DNA of 64,000 nucleotides from Eretmocerus hayati (Eukaryota > Arthropoda > Insecta > Hymenoptera > Aphelinidae): positions 90,679,282 to 90,743,281 of the forward strand of contig CM056741.1 in NCBI GenBank assembly GCA_029851415.1. The letters run 5' to 3'. This document shows positions 55,391 through 64,000 of this stretch, piece by piece. Numbering within the stretch: position 1 is the first letter of the stretch; each line of letters starts with the position of its first letter. The position numbers and the translations under genes were made by a program. The notes beneath the pieces are model-generated. The model was not told the origin of the DNA. It ran no database searches and was given only the letters and a program-made list of their open reading frames with translations.

Positions 55391-57760
55391 AAACATGAGC
55401 AGCCGCCGCAGGGTGTGAGCCCAACGCGCATCGTGTTGGGCTGTGCGACGACGAGCTGATTTAGATCTCCTAATTTTCCTGTGAATCTAGAAGCTCAGTC
55501 ATTGCAACGGCATAATAAAGTCTGTGCAACTCAGATGCAAAACATGCGCAGCCGCTGCAGGGTCTGAGGCTTTCGCGCATCGGGTCTGGCTGTCCGACGG
55601 GGAGCTGGGCGAATGCTTGAATAATTTCTAATCTATCCGAATGATTGTTAGACAACATTTTCCGTCCATCAGGAACGTTGGTTCCCTATTGTGTTCATCT
55701 CATAAATTGCGAATGAAGTTGGTTGTTAATTTTTACTGGCAACAACGAATTTTCTCATCGTATTGGAGCCACAGGGACCAATGGTGGGATAATCTTAAAA
55801 ATATATCGAATGACCAGAACCACCACTTCGGATCCAACTCAGAATTGAACCAGTAGAACGCTCTAGAAGAGCTTGGGCAAGTGTCATGCAGAACATGCGC
55901 AGCCGCTGCAGGGTGTGCGTCCAACGCGCATCGTGTTGGGTTGTGCGACGACGAGTTGAGCTCATGCGTATCAACGCGAAATTCGAATTTACGTCTGATG
56001 TCATTTTCTAGGCCTGAGAAATCTTGATCTCCTAATTTTCGTGTGGTTCTAAAAGCTCACTCATCGCCACGGTAAAATGAAGTCCGTGTAACTCAAATGC
56101 AAAACATGCGCAGCCGATGCAGGGTCTGAGGAGCTAAGCTCATGCGTTATCAATGTGAAAATCGACTTTCCGTCCGATGCCATTTTTTGTGCTTCAGAAA
56201 TCTTGATCGCCTAGTTTTCCTGTGGTTCTACAAGCTCACTCATCACAACGGCAGAATAGAGTCGAATTTTTTTTGTCGTATTGGAGCCATAGAGACCAAA
56301 GGTAGAATGATCTTGAAAATATGTCGAATTTCCTGAACTTTCGATCCAACTCAGAATTGAACCAGTAGAACGCTCTAGAAGAGCTTGGGCAAGTGTCATG
56401 CAAAACATGCTTAGCCGCTGCAGGGTGTAAGTCAAACGCGCATCGTGTTGGGCTGTGCGACGACGAGCTGGGCTCATGCAATATCATCGTGGAATTCGAA
56501 TTTTCGTCTGATGTCATTTTCTAGGCTTGAGAAATCTTGATCTCCTAATTTTCCTGTGAATCTAGGAGCTCACTCATCGCGACGCAGGATGAAGTCGGAG
56601 CAACCAAAATGCGAAACATGCGCAGCCGCTGCAGGGTCTGAGGAGCAAAGCTCATGCGTTATCAATATGAAAATCGACCTGTCGTCTGAAATTAATTTGA
56701 GGCCTGAGAAATCTTGATCTTCTAATTTTCCTGTGGTTATAGAAACTCATTCACCGCAACGGCGAAATAAAGTCCGTGCAAGTCGAATGCAAAACATGCG
56801 TAGCCGCTGCAGGGTCTGAGACTCTCGCACATCGGGTCTGGCTGTCCGACGAGGAGCTGTGCATATGCTTTAATAATTTCTAATCAGTCCGAATGATTGT
56901 TAGACAACAATTTCCGTGCATCAGGAACGTGGGTCCCCTGTTATTGTAATTCTCAGTCACATAGATAGCGAAGCGTCAGGATTGTCGATTATGACTGGCA
57001 ATGACAAATTTTTCGTCGTATCGGGGCCAGAGCGACCAGAGGAGGATAATCTTGAGAATATGTCGAATTTCCTGAACCACAATCGTCGATCAAATTCAGA
57101 ATGAAACCAGTAGAACGCTCCAGAAGAGCTTGGGCAAGTGTCATGCAAAACATGCGCAGCCACTACAGGGTGTGAGCCCAACGCGCATCGTGTTGGGCTG
57201 TGCGAAGACGAGCTGAGCTCATGCGTTATTATCGCGAGATTGGAATTTTCGTCTGATGTCATTTTGAGGCCTGAGAAATCTTGATCTCCTAATTTTCCTG
57301 TGGTTCTAGTAGCTCACTCATGACAACGGTAAAATGGAGTCCGTGTAACTCAAATGCAAAACATGCGCAGCCGCTGCAGGGTCTGAGGCTCTCGCGCCTC
57401 GGGTCTGGCTGTCCGACGGGGAGCTGGGCATATGCTTTGATAATTTCTAATCAATCCAAATGATTGTTAGACAACAATTTTCGTGCATCAGGAACGTTGA
57501 TGCCCTATTGTGTTCATACTAAGGCTCATAAATTGTGAACGAAATTGATTGTTAATTCTGACTGGGAATAACGGATTTTCTAATCGTACTGGAGCCACAG
57601 AGACCATCGGTGGGATAATCTTGAAAATATATCGAATGATCAGAACCACCACTTCGGATCCAACTCAGAATTGAACCAGTAGAACGCTCCAGAAGAGCTC
57701 GGGCAAGTGTCATGCAAACCATGCGCAGCCGCGCAAGGGTCTGAGGAGCAAAGCTCAGGG
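55391..57760. repeat. Composite repeat array, ten blocks of GCAGCCGCTGCAGGG type
   Basis: The word ATGCGCAGCCGCTGCAGG or a close variant occurs near 55391, 55546, 55889, 56102, 56405, 56614, 56790, 57147, 57358 and 57716. Two versions follow it: type A, with a stem AGCCCAAC...GTTGGGCT, and type B, with TCGGGTCTGGCTGTCCGACG or a shortened form. They are linked by shared segments such as GAGAAATCTTGATCTCCTAA and CCAGTAGAACGCTC. A to A spacing is about 500-740 bp. Minus-strand open frames in four units share HDTCPSSS-x-AFYWF. Confidence 0.8.
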
Positions 57761-58667
57761 TCTGTGTGATGAGTCGCTAACCAGCCTTCATCATTCTTAT
57801 TTTGATTTTTCTTGAGAACTTTATGCACATTCCTCCCTGATGTTGTCCAGAGTTGATTGCGTTGTCTACCTGGTTGATTCCCATTTCTCGTTAGTACTAT
57901 TTGTGTAACAAGCATTTTCAGAATACTTGCAATGACTCACTGAGTGAAATATAACTTTGCCGCCTATCCACACCAAGCTTCTGTGTATTTAAAAAAATCT
58001 TTAAAATCAGCTCAACTAATAGCTGTAAGAACCATGCAAGTATTTGAATCAGTGTTTAGATGAGCTATTTCTTCTTTGTGCTGGTTAAGGGTTCACATCA
58101 ACATTTCATTTTGAGTGGCATTCTGCGGCCTGGTTGAGTGGCTAAAATTACACTGAGTACTAGTCACTGCACTAACATGATCGACGTCATAACTTATTTA
58201 TCAAAACTTATTCGAGGGCAACACGAGTAAAAGCTAACTTCGTTTTCTCGAGCTTTGAGAAATTCGCTTTGGGGCTCATTCACATGCACATGTTTTATTA
58301 TAGCATATGCTCAATTTTCCTTGTGTTATACGGTGAATGGTCAGCGGATATCATTAGCTGTCAAAATTGACCGTAAATTACAGGATGAAAAACCAAAGAA
58401 CGTATTCGTCAACAGTATAGCAGACTGAGCATGTAGTAGAAAGTAGGTAACATAGAGTGTGCTCGCGCGCAGGCCCAACGTGATCCCCACAGTCACTTCT
58501 AGGGACCCCAGATTGAACACACCTTGCAGCAGGGCAGCAGACGGTTCGCATAAAATAGAACAACCGAACCGCCAAGCATGTCTGCGTGGGCGTCGGATCG
58601 GCGCTGCAGTTTGCGTGCTACAGCCCGGGGTTGCAGTCGATTACTTTTATCCTTTCCGATTTATCTC
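57761..58667. other. Intergenic, no gene seen
   Basis: No recognisable gene. Short open frames only. Confidence 0.4.
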
Positions 58668-59732
58668 GGACCTAGAAGGAGCCCAAACGCGCCGTTTGTA
58701 TACCCAAACTCGAGCATCGATTTTGGCTTATCCCTCGAAATAGAGTTATTTTGACCCTGAAGAAACGAGATCCTGGTCGAAATATCGTTTGTAATCGTCT
58801 CTGAGCTCATTGTGTGTTCTGACAATAGACTCAGGTTTAATAAGTTTGGTCACGAGCCGTTGAAGGAGCTCGAACTCGCGGTTTGTATACCCAGACTCGA
58901 TCATTGATATGGCCATGTTCGGCTTAAGGATGATTTTATCGTCTATGTAAAAACGTGATCTTGGTCAAACTGTCATTGTAGCACGTTTCCTTGTTCTTAG
59001 TATGATTTCACAATCGACAAAGATATTGTAAGAACAATTACGGACCGAGGAGAAGCCCGAACGCACCGTCGTATACTCAAACTCGAGCATCGATTTTGGC
59101 TTATTCCTCGAAATAGAGTTATTTTGACCACGAAGAAACGAGATCCTGGTCGAAATATCGTTTGTAATCGTCTCTGAGCTCATTGTGTGTTCTGACAATA
59201 GACTCAGGTTTAATAAGTTTGGTCACGAGCCGTTGAAGGAGCTCGAACTCGCGCTTTGTATACCCAGACTCGATCATTGATATAGCCCTGTACGGCTTAA
59301 GGATGATTTTATCGTCTATGCAAAAACGTAATCTTGGTCAAACTGTCATTGTAGCACGTTTCCTTGTTCTTAGTATGATTTCACAATCGACAAAGATATT
59401 GTAAGAACAATTACGGACCGAGGAGAAGCCCGAACGCACCGTCGTATACTCAAACTCGAGCATCGATTTTGGCTTATTCCTCGAAATAGAGTTATTTTGA
59501 CCACGAAGAAACGAGATCCTGGTCGAAATATCGTTTGTAATCGTCTCTGAGCTCATTGTGTGTTCTGACAATAGACTCAGGTTTAATAAGTTTGGTCACG
59601 AGCCGTTGAAGGAGCTCGAACTCGCGGTTTGTATACCCAGACTCGATCATTGATATGGCCATGTATGGCTTAAGGATGATTTTATCGTCTATGTAAAAAC
59701 GTGATCTCGGTCAAACTGTCATTGTAGCACGT
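58668..59732. repeat. Tandem repeat, 373-bp unit, about 2.9 copies
   Basis: Units begin near 58668, 59041 and 59414 (CGGACC-x-GAGGAGAAGCCC). Copies two and three are nearly identical, since the same 77-codon minus-strand frame appears unchanged at 58965-59198 and 59338-59571. The first copy is more diverged at its left end. The third stops at about 59732. No protein motif; 373 is not a multiple of three. Confidence 0.95.
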
Positions 59733-59740
59733 TTCTATGC

Positions 59741-59970
59741 TAGTAGACCTTATACACCATTTCTACGCTGACCTTCTGCAAGGTCATCTCCCGGTAGACG
59801 ACGTTGAAGTCAACCCGAGGGTCCCCGATGATGTCCATCAGGGTTATCCTCGGGTTAACCCCAAGTCGAGGTCCTCGATTTCTGAGTCATCCTCGGTCGG
59901 GTCCCCGATGATGTTCAGAAATCGAGGTCTACCTGGAGATGACCTTGCACCAGCGTAAGAATGGTGCATC
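59741..59970. repeat. Foldback repeat, about 100-bp arms
   Basis: TAGTAGACCTTATACACCAT, CAAGGTCATCTCCCGGTAGA and GGGTCCCCGATGATG on the left mirror CGAGGTCTACCTGGAGATGA, CCTTGCACCAGCG and ATGGTGCATCTACTA on the right. It begins exactly where the 373-bp tandem array ends. Confidence 0.75.
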
Positions 59971-60686
59971 TACTATTGTGCGCGCGCGCCGCGATGTTAC
60001 GTAATAGCCCCGATTAATTAGAAAGAGCACTTGTTTTTGGTTGTTGTGTCTTTATGCCGTCTGCATTCATCCCTTAAAACTATAGCACTGCATTCATACC
60101 TTAATACTATAGCAATGGCGAGGGCGATGGCGTTGTAGGGTAAGAAACATGATGTAATACTATTTCGCTATGTTAAAATGTCGATTAGTATGGGTACTAA
60201 CCTGACGATGCTGCCTCCTAGTTCAAGGTTTTTACCTGGAGCGCAAAGTACGTGTTGTCTCGTTGGTGTTCGGCCTGCGACTGATGCTACTCTTGTGGGG
60301 AAACGCTTGCGTATGGTGAGAGGTAGTTGAAAGTCAAGTCGACCTTGTGAATAGCCCGATTCTGTAATTCATCTTACGCGTCTGTCTTGAGCTCAAAAAA
60401 TATGAGTGAGCTCACCGCGCCACGTCAGAAATGATTTGAAATGTCTTTCGATTCTCTTCTGAAGCGGAAGTTTGTTATTCACACAAGGTTGTTTACAGGA
60501 CGAGTTTGTTTTCTCGTAAGACCACATGTTGATATCACTGAATTTGGTTACCCAAAAATATTTCCATGAGCAACCCAGGAGTCTAAAATTCCGTTTCAGT
60601 AATACGTGCACCGAAATTGGGTATGCGTATGAGCTAATCGATTCACGACTGCCTCAATAAAAAAGAGATGTAATACTTTGAAAAAA
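59971..60686. other. Intergenic, no gene seen
   Basis: Includes GCGCGCGCGCCGCG at about 59979. No supported gene. Confidence 0.4.
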
Positions 60687-60692
60687 TTTATT
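60687..60692 (-). terminator. Poly(A) signal AATAAA of the virus-like cluster
   Basis: AATAAA on the minus strand lies about 55 bp downstream of the stop of the last coiled-coil gene (60748), as expected for a eukaryotic 3' end. It is the first such signal after that stop. Confidence 0.6.
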
Positions 60693-60747
60693 CATTCCTT
60701 ATACTATGCAGTTACTCAGGTAAATTGATAGTGTACACAGAATATTT

Positions 60748-61386
60748 TCATTCTATATCCATGTGTTGCCTCAAGTTATCTTGTAGATCTCTCACTGTAG
60801 TCTCAATCTTTTCTAGAATTTCCTTATCGGAGTCATGAATCTTTTTCTCCAAATCTTGAAATTTATATGGTTGCTCGTTCAATTTCTCGTTCACACTATC
60901 AACGAATGATCTCACTTCATGGATCTGATGCGATAAATTATTCAAGTTATCAATCAAACTTTCGTCCTTAGCTTCGAGATTCATCCTAGTTTCATTCGTA
61001 TTACCTTGAAGCTCTTGCGTGCGCCGCACCATATCCTCGATGAAGGCTTCAAGATGATGGTTCTTGAGATCGATCGATCCAAAATTTCGTCTCATTTGAT
61101 CCTCCATCATTTTCTGTTTCGCTTCTATGCCTAATACCATAGGTATAATGCGTTGATCTAATGAGTTTTGGAAATGTTCAACCTGTTTTTCTATCCAAAA
61201 TTTCATATCGACTACATCGGTTCTTGTTTGATGGAATTGCTCCAAAGACTTCTTCTGTTGATCCTCAAATCGTTTCTCCATCTTACCCATCTGATCCAAA
61301 TTTTCAATTACTTTCTTGGAATTTTCAGCCGAAGATTCATTGTGCTCCCTCATTATTCGAGCAATGTTGGATGTTGTATCCTTCAT
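60748..61386 (-). CDS. Coiled-coil protein of the virus-like cluster (212 aa)
   Basis: An intact 212-codon frame. The protein is rich in E, K, Q, N and D with regular hydrophobic positions (for example KVIENLDQMGKMEKRFEDQQ, and LNNLSHQIHEVRSFVDSVNE), so nearly the whole chain is predicted helical and coiled-coil. There is no signal peptide, membrane segment or enzyme motif. It starts 10 bp after the stop of the upstream coiled-coil gene and is followed by a poly(A) signal. Intact long coiled-coil products encoded beside a packaging ATPase are often structural, for example fibre- or capsid-associated, but no homology supports a role here. It might be translated from its own transcript, or be the continuation of the preceding coiled-coil protein separated by a mutation. 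Confidence 0.65.
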   Translation of the reverse strand: MKDTTSNIARIMREHNESSAENSKKVIENLDQMGKMEKRFEDQQKKSLEQFHQTRTDVVDMKFWIEKQVEHFQNSLDQRIIPMVLGIEAKQKMMEDQMRRNFGSIDLKNHHLEAFIEDMVRRTQELQGNTNETRMNLEAKDESLIDNLNNLSHQIHEVRSFVDSVNEKLNEQPYKFQDLEKKIHDSDKEILEKIETTVRDLQDNLRQHMDIE

Positions 61387-61396
61387 GAAGAGATAG

Positions 61397-62067
61397 TCAC
61401 TCCATATTTTTCAACTTTTCTCGATTATCTCGAATTTCGGTTTCGGTTTTCTTACACTTATTCTCATGATTTCTCATATATTCCGCTCGCTCTTTCATAT
61501 TCATGTTGAATCCATAAATGTCAGTTGCGAATTTTCGAACGTCGTCGCTCAGTTTTTTTATCTGAATCTCAAGGTCACTAACTCTCAAAATCAAATCACT
61601 CTCTGATGAGTTCATGGACATATTTAGCATTTCACCTATTTTTCCAACCAGTTTCGCTTCACTTTCATTGAGATCGTCGATGAATCTTGTACCAACCTCA
61701 TTGATAGTACCTATCATGGAATCATCGAGAGAATTTTTTCCTTTACCTTTGATGAGTGCAGCTCTGGTGATTGTCTGTATGATTGATTTGGCTCTTGCAA
61801 CAATGTGTGATAATTAGATCATGAATATTTTCTATGTGAACTAGATCATCGATGTACGTGCTTACCACTCAAAGAAGTAGTCATCTTCTTTTCCTGGAAC
61901 GATACTCCTCCTGTTTGTGATTCATTCCCACCAATCTGTTTCTTATTATTTCGCAATGGATCTGGATCTTGAGAATCTTCAAACGAATCAGTAAGTGAAC
62001 GAGAAAGGTGATCTTCCGCTTGTTCTCCATCTCTTCTGGTACGGTACTTCACATTCATGTGCTCCAT
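61397..62067 (-). CDS. Spliced coiled-coil protein of the virus-like cluster (about 198 aa)
   Basis: Two exons are predicted: 62067-61866 and 61791-61397, with a 74-nt intron (GTAAGC donor at 61865, acceptor GCAAGAG ending at 61792). The phases agree and the joined length is 199 codons including the stop. Exon 1 is acidic and hydrophilic; exon 2 holds a coiled-coil region with RVSDLEIQIKKLSDDVRKFA near its centre. Without splicing, exon 2 is still open from about 61810 with a first ATG at 61717, and exon 1 is open from 62145. The start at 62067 is preferred because 62145 lies in the TATA box. The gene is tightly placed between the DUF8207-like gene and the next coiled-coil gene. Splicing is an inference from sites and phase only. 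Confidence 0.5.
61792..61865 (-). other. Predicted 74-nt intron
   Basis: GTAAGC at the 5' side, a T-rich stretch and an AG at the 3' side (TTGTTGCAAGAG). Removing it joins two open frames in phase. The closer AG two bases upstream would break the frame. Confidence 0.45.
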
Positions 62068-62144
62068 ATTTATCTGATCCGAAGACTTCGTGAAGCACTG
62101 TCTAGGTGAGACGATACAATGAGATATCACCACAGGAGTCCCCA

Positions 62145-62153
62145 CCTTTTATA
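62145..62153 (-). promoter_or_regulatory. TATA box (TATAAAAGG)
   Basis: TATAAAAGG on the minus strand lies 78 bp before the ATG at 62067. An initiator-like CTCATTG about 35 bp downstream could be the start site. The TATA box shares bases with the TAA that ends the extended DUF8207-like frame (62149-62151), so two genes overlap here. Confidence 0.55.
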
Positions 62154-63303
62154 CCACGAATCCCCCCTCACGCAATTCATCTATAATCTCTATAATCTCA
62201 TTTTCAAGGTTTTTATTACCAGCCTCCGTGGATCTAAGCAGAAGTTCAAGACGGTCGACTAACTCGTTTGGATCATCCTAGTAAACATAGTCAACATCAT
62301 TATCTTGATGTAATGTCATGCATTTTTGTTGATTCAAACCCATGCCCGAGACTTCCGTAGATCTCGAATCCAAGACTGGTTCCTTATCCACTGGGAAGAG
62401 CTTTCCTACCACGTTCTTGTATTTCTTTCCAATATTCCGCTTGACTCGTCCACTAGGACTGTGAGATATTCTATGGGCTGAAGTGACCTCTAGTATCTGT
62501 TTATATACTTTGAGATCATCTTCCGTATACCCAACAGGTTCCTTCTTGAAAATAACTTCAAAAAGACCCGGTGTACCCCGAACTTTGAGATTTTTCCCAA
62601 TTATAATTTCATCAGTAGCATTCACAAAACCGAGAGATTTACTCCCCAACATGAGTATTTCATCATAATAATGAGGTCCATATGTGGTATCCATTTCTGT
62701 CTGATTTTGGTAAAGCTGTTCCGTGTAAAATTGACTCAATGGCATCTCAGCTCCCTCATTCTCGATCTCCATTGGTACTAAACTATGATCAGCATCATCA
62801 ACGTCATCGTCGTCGGGGAGAGGGATACTGTCAATTTCTTGCATCGTAGGAAGTTCGTGGAACCGTTTAATGTCATCATTGTGTCGCTTCAGTGGTGTGG
62901 ACATCATATGCGGTATTGAAGTATCTACCAATTTCCTCTTTTGGATTCGAACTTGCTGCGTTGAGGATCGGGATAGCTTCGGTGTAGCTTGATTCGGACG
63001 ATTCGGTACAACCTCAGTTTTCATTGGTTCTATTTTTTCCTTCACGAGTCTTTCCAAAGGCTCAACTATTGGTTTGAAATTTTGAATATTCAACGACTCA
63101 CGTTCTATCTTTCCAACCTTGAGATCTTTGTGTTTTTTTCGGATGTCATCACTAGCTCTCGCAATCTGGAGCTTGATATCATCCTTGCTTTTACGTTTCA
63201 CCTGTTTCCTACTATATTTAGACCCTTTCTTAGGTTTCAATATCTGTTTCTTCTTCATCTTCTGAATCATTACGTAGATGTTACCCGGAGCAGCGTTACG
63301 CAT
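62149..63303 (-). CDS. DUF8207-like protein with an in-frame TAG
   Basis: From the ATG at 63303 the frame runs 341 codons to TAG at 62280-62278 and then stays open for 43 more codons to TAA at 62151-62149. The N-terminal 90 residues are strongly basic (KKGSKYSRKQVKRKSKDD and similar). Residues about 165-185 are acidic (PLPDDDDVDDADH). Residues about 215-290 hold the core that I recognise from uncharacterised arthropod proteins (DUF8207): LMLGSKSLGFVNATDEIIIG, then RGTPGLFEVIFKKEPVGYTE and YKQILEVTSAHR. The region after the TAG (LVDRLELLLRSTEAG, then IIEIIDELREGG) also looks like the normal C-terminus of such proteins. Function unknown; homologues sit beside packaging ATPases in virus-like elements. 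It starts 3 bp after the ATPase stop. Confidence 0.65.
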
Positions 63304-63306
63304 ATA

Positions 63307-64000
63307 CTAGTCATCTCCCATTACAATGAACTCATTAAACCCTCTACGATATCTCCCACCATTGCATTTACTCTCTTTGTCTATAACCATGAAACCATTT
63401 TCACTGCGCCAACACTCTGTACACAACTCTTTAAATTCATTGAATGACATGTCTGGATTAACGTGATTATCATAGATATGTTTCAAGTATGCTTCGTCTT
63501 GTCTGAAGATGATCAGTAGATTTGCATTGTCACGAATGAGATGTTTGGGTATACGAGGGTACGTCTGACAGAGATAGAAACAATCAACACACGAGTGCCT
63601 ACCTCTGGAATAGTATGCAGCTATAATATTCTGTTTACAACATGCTACGTCATCGAATATGAATATAGAATTCGGTTTCGCTTGATTGGGTTCTAAGATG
63701 TCTTCGTTGTTGGAAAATATATGATATCCGATTCCATCTCCTTCCAAATTGGACATTATAGCTTTCAAGAACCGATACTTTGGTTGTTCAAGCGATTGCG
63801 AGTAGACATAGATATTTTCGAAATTCAAACCCTGAGGACTTATAATGAGATCCAATATGGCATTCGTCTTACCGGATCCGGATGGTCCACATACAATACA
63901 GCGTATTTCATTTGGTAGGAGTCTCCCATGTCTCCATCTCGTATTATTCATATCCCCTCCAATCTCTCTGTCAATATCAATCAGTTGAATCCCTTGAGGT
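63307..64000 (-). CDS. A32-type packaging ATPase, runs to the window edge
   Basis: A P-loop ATPase of the FtsK/HerA-like A32 group, which in Polintons, adintoviruses and large DNA viruses drives genome packaging into capsids. Counting from the first in-window ATG (63951) the Walker A motif GPSGSGKTN is at residues 22-30 and Walker B, FIFDD, at 97-101. A conserved QTYPRIPKHLIRDNANLLI follows at about 129-147, the sensor-like region of this group. At 214 residues the length is normal for the family. The frame stays open upstream of 63951 to position 64000, so the true start may lie outside the window. No frameshift or lost catalytic residue is seen. Its TAG is three bases before the next gene. 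Confidence 0.8.
   Translation of the reverse strand, partial: PQGIQLIDIDREIGGDMNNTRWRHGRLLPNEIRCIVCGPSGSGKTNAILDLIISPQGLNFENIYVYSQSLEQPKYRFLKAIMSNLEGDGIGYHIFSNNEDILEPNQAKPNSIFIFDDVACCKQNIIAAYYSRGRHSCVDCFYLCQTYPRIPKHLIRDNANLLIIFRQDEAYLKHIYDNHVNPDMSFNEFKELCTECWRSENGFMVIDKESKCNGGRYRRGFNEFIVMGDD

Noticed and set aside
58965..59571. Two identical 77-codon proteins as a gene family
   Set aside because: They are the same stretch of a 373-bp tandem repeat; 373 bp is not a multiple of three, and there is no motif or promoter.

Overview
The window looks like repeat-rich, intergenic arthropod (most likely insect) nuclear DNA. Evidence: R1-clade and CR1/jockey-like non-LTR retrotransposons, tRNA-headed SINE-like repeats, many foldback DNA elements, one exon that reads as the splicing factor crooked neck, GT-AG style splice sites, and at the right end a block of closely packed genes of the kind seen in Polinton/adintovirus-like elements. 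I cannot name the species. No complete host gene is visible.

Layout. 1-5 kb: a palindrome, then two R1-like LINE copies, both 5' or internally deleted; the second carries a reverse transcriptase with a damaged active site. 6.5-10.4 kb: a 3.9-kb foldback with arms over 1 kb. 12-13.2 kb: two tRNA-Lys-like SINE copies and a foldback. 13.6-14.1 kb: a crooked neck exon with intact splice sites followed by a decayed next exon. 15.1-16.9 kb: a heavily broken LINE. 20.3-24.6 kb: a nest of insertions whose order can be read from target duplications and paralogous empty sites (SINE-like repeats, a solo LTR, a long-TIR element, two LINE fragments). 24.7-30.3 kb: direct repeats and an LTR-like pair around a 3.3-kb interior with no recognisable pol. 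31-46 kb: mostly non-coding DNA holding seven or more foldbacks, including one with Tc1/mariner-type ends inserted into the arm of another. 46.2-53.2 kb: dispersed duplications, then a 5.7-kb CpG-rich satellite built from 48-bp and 62-bp half-modules. 55.4-57.8 kb and 58.7-59.7 kb: two more tandem or composite repeats.

60.7-64 kb, minus strand: a virus-like cluster. From the window edge inward it encodes an A32-type packaging ATPase, a protein resembling the arthropod family I know as DUF8207, and two coiled-coil proteins, with gaps of only a few bases. A TATA box overlaps the end of the DUF8207-like frame, a 74-nt intron is predicted, and a poly(A) signal closes the block. The DUF8207-like frame has an in-frame TAG 43 codons before its next stop. 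This cluster, the modular satellite and the exceptional density of foldbacks are the parts most worth following up. Family names come from my own reading of motifs; no database search was run.
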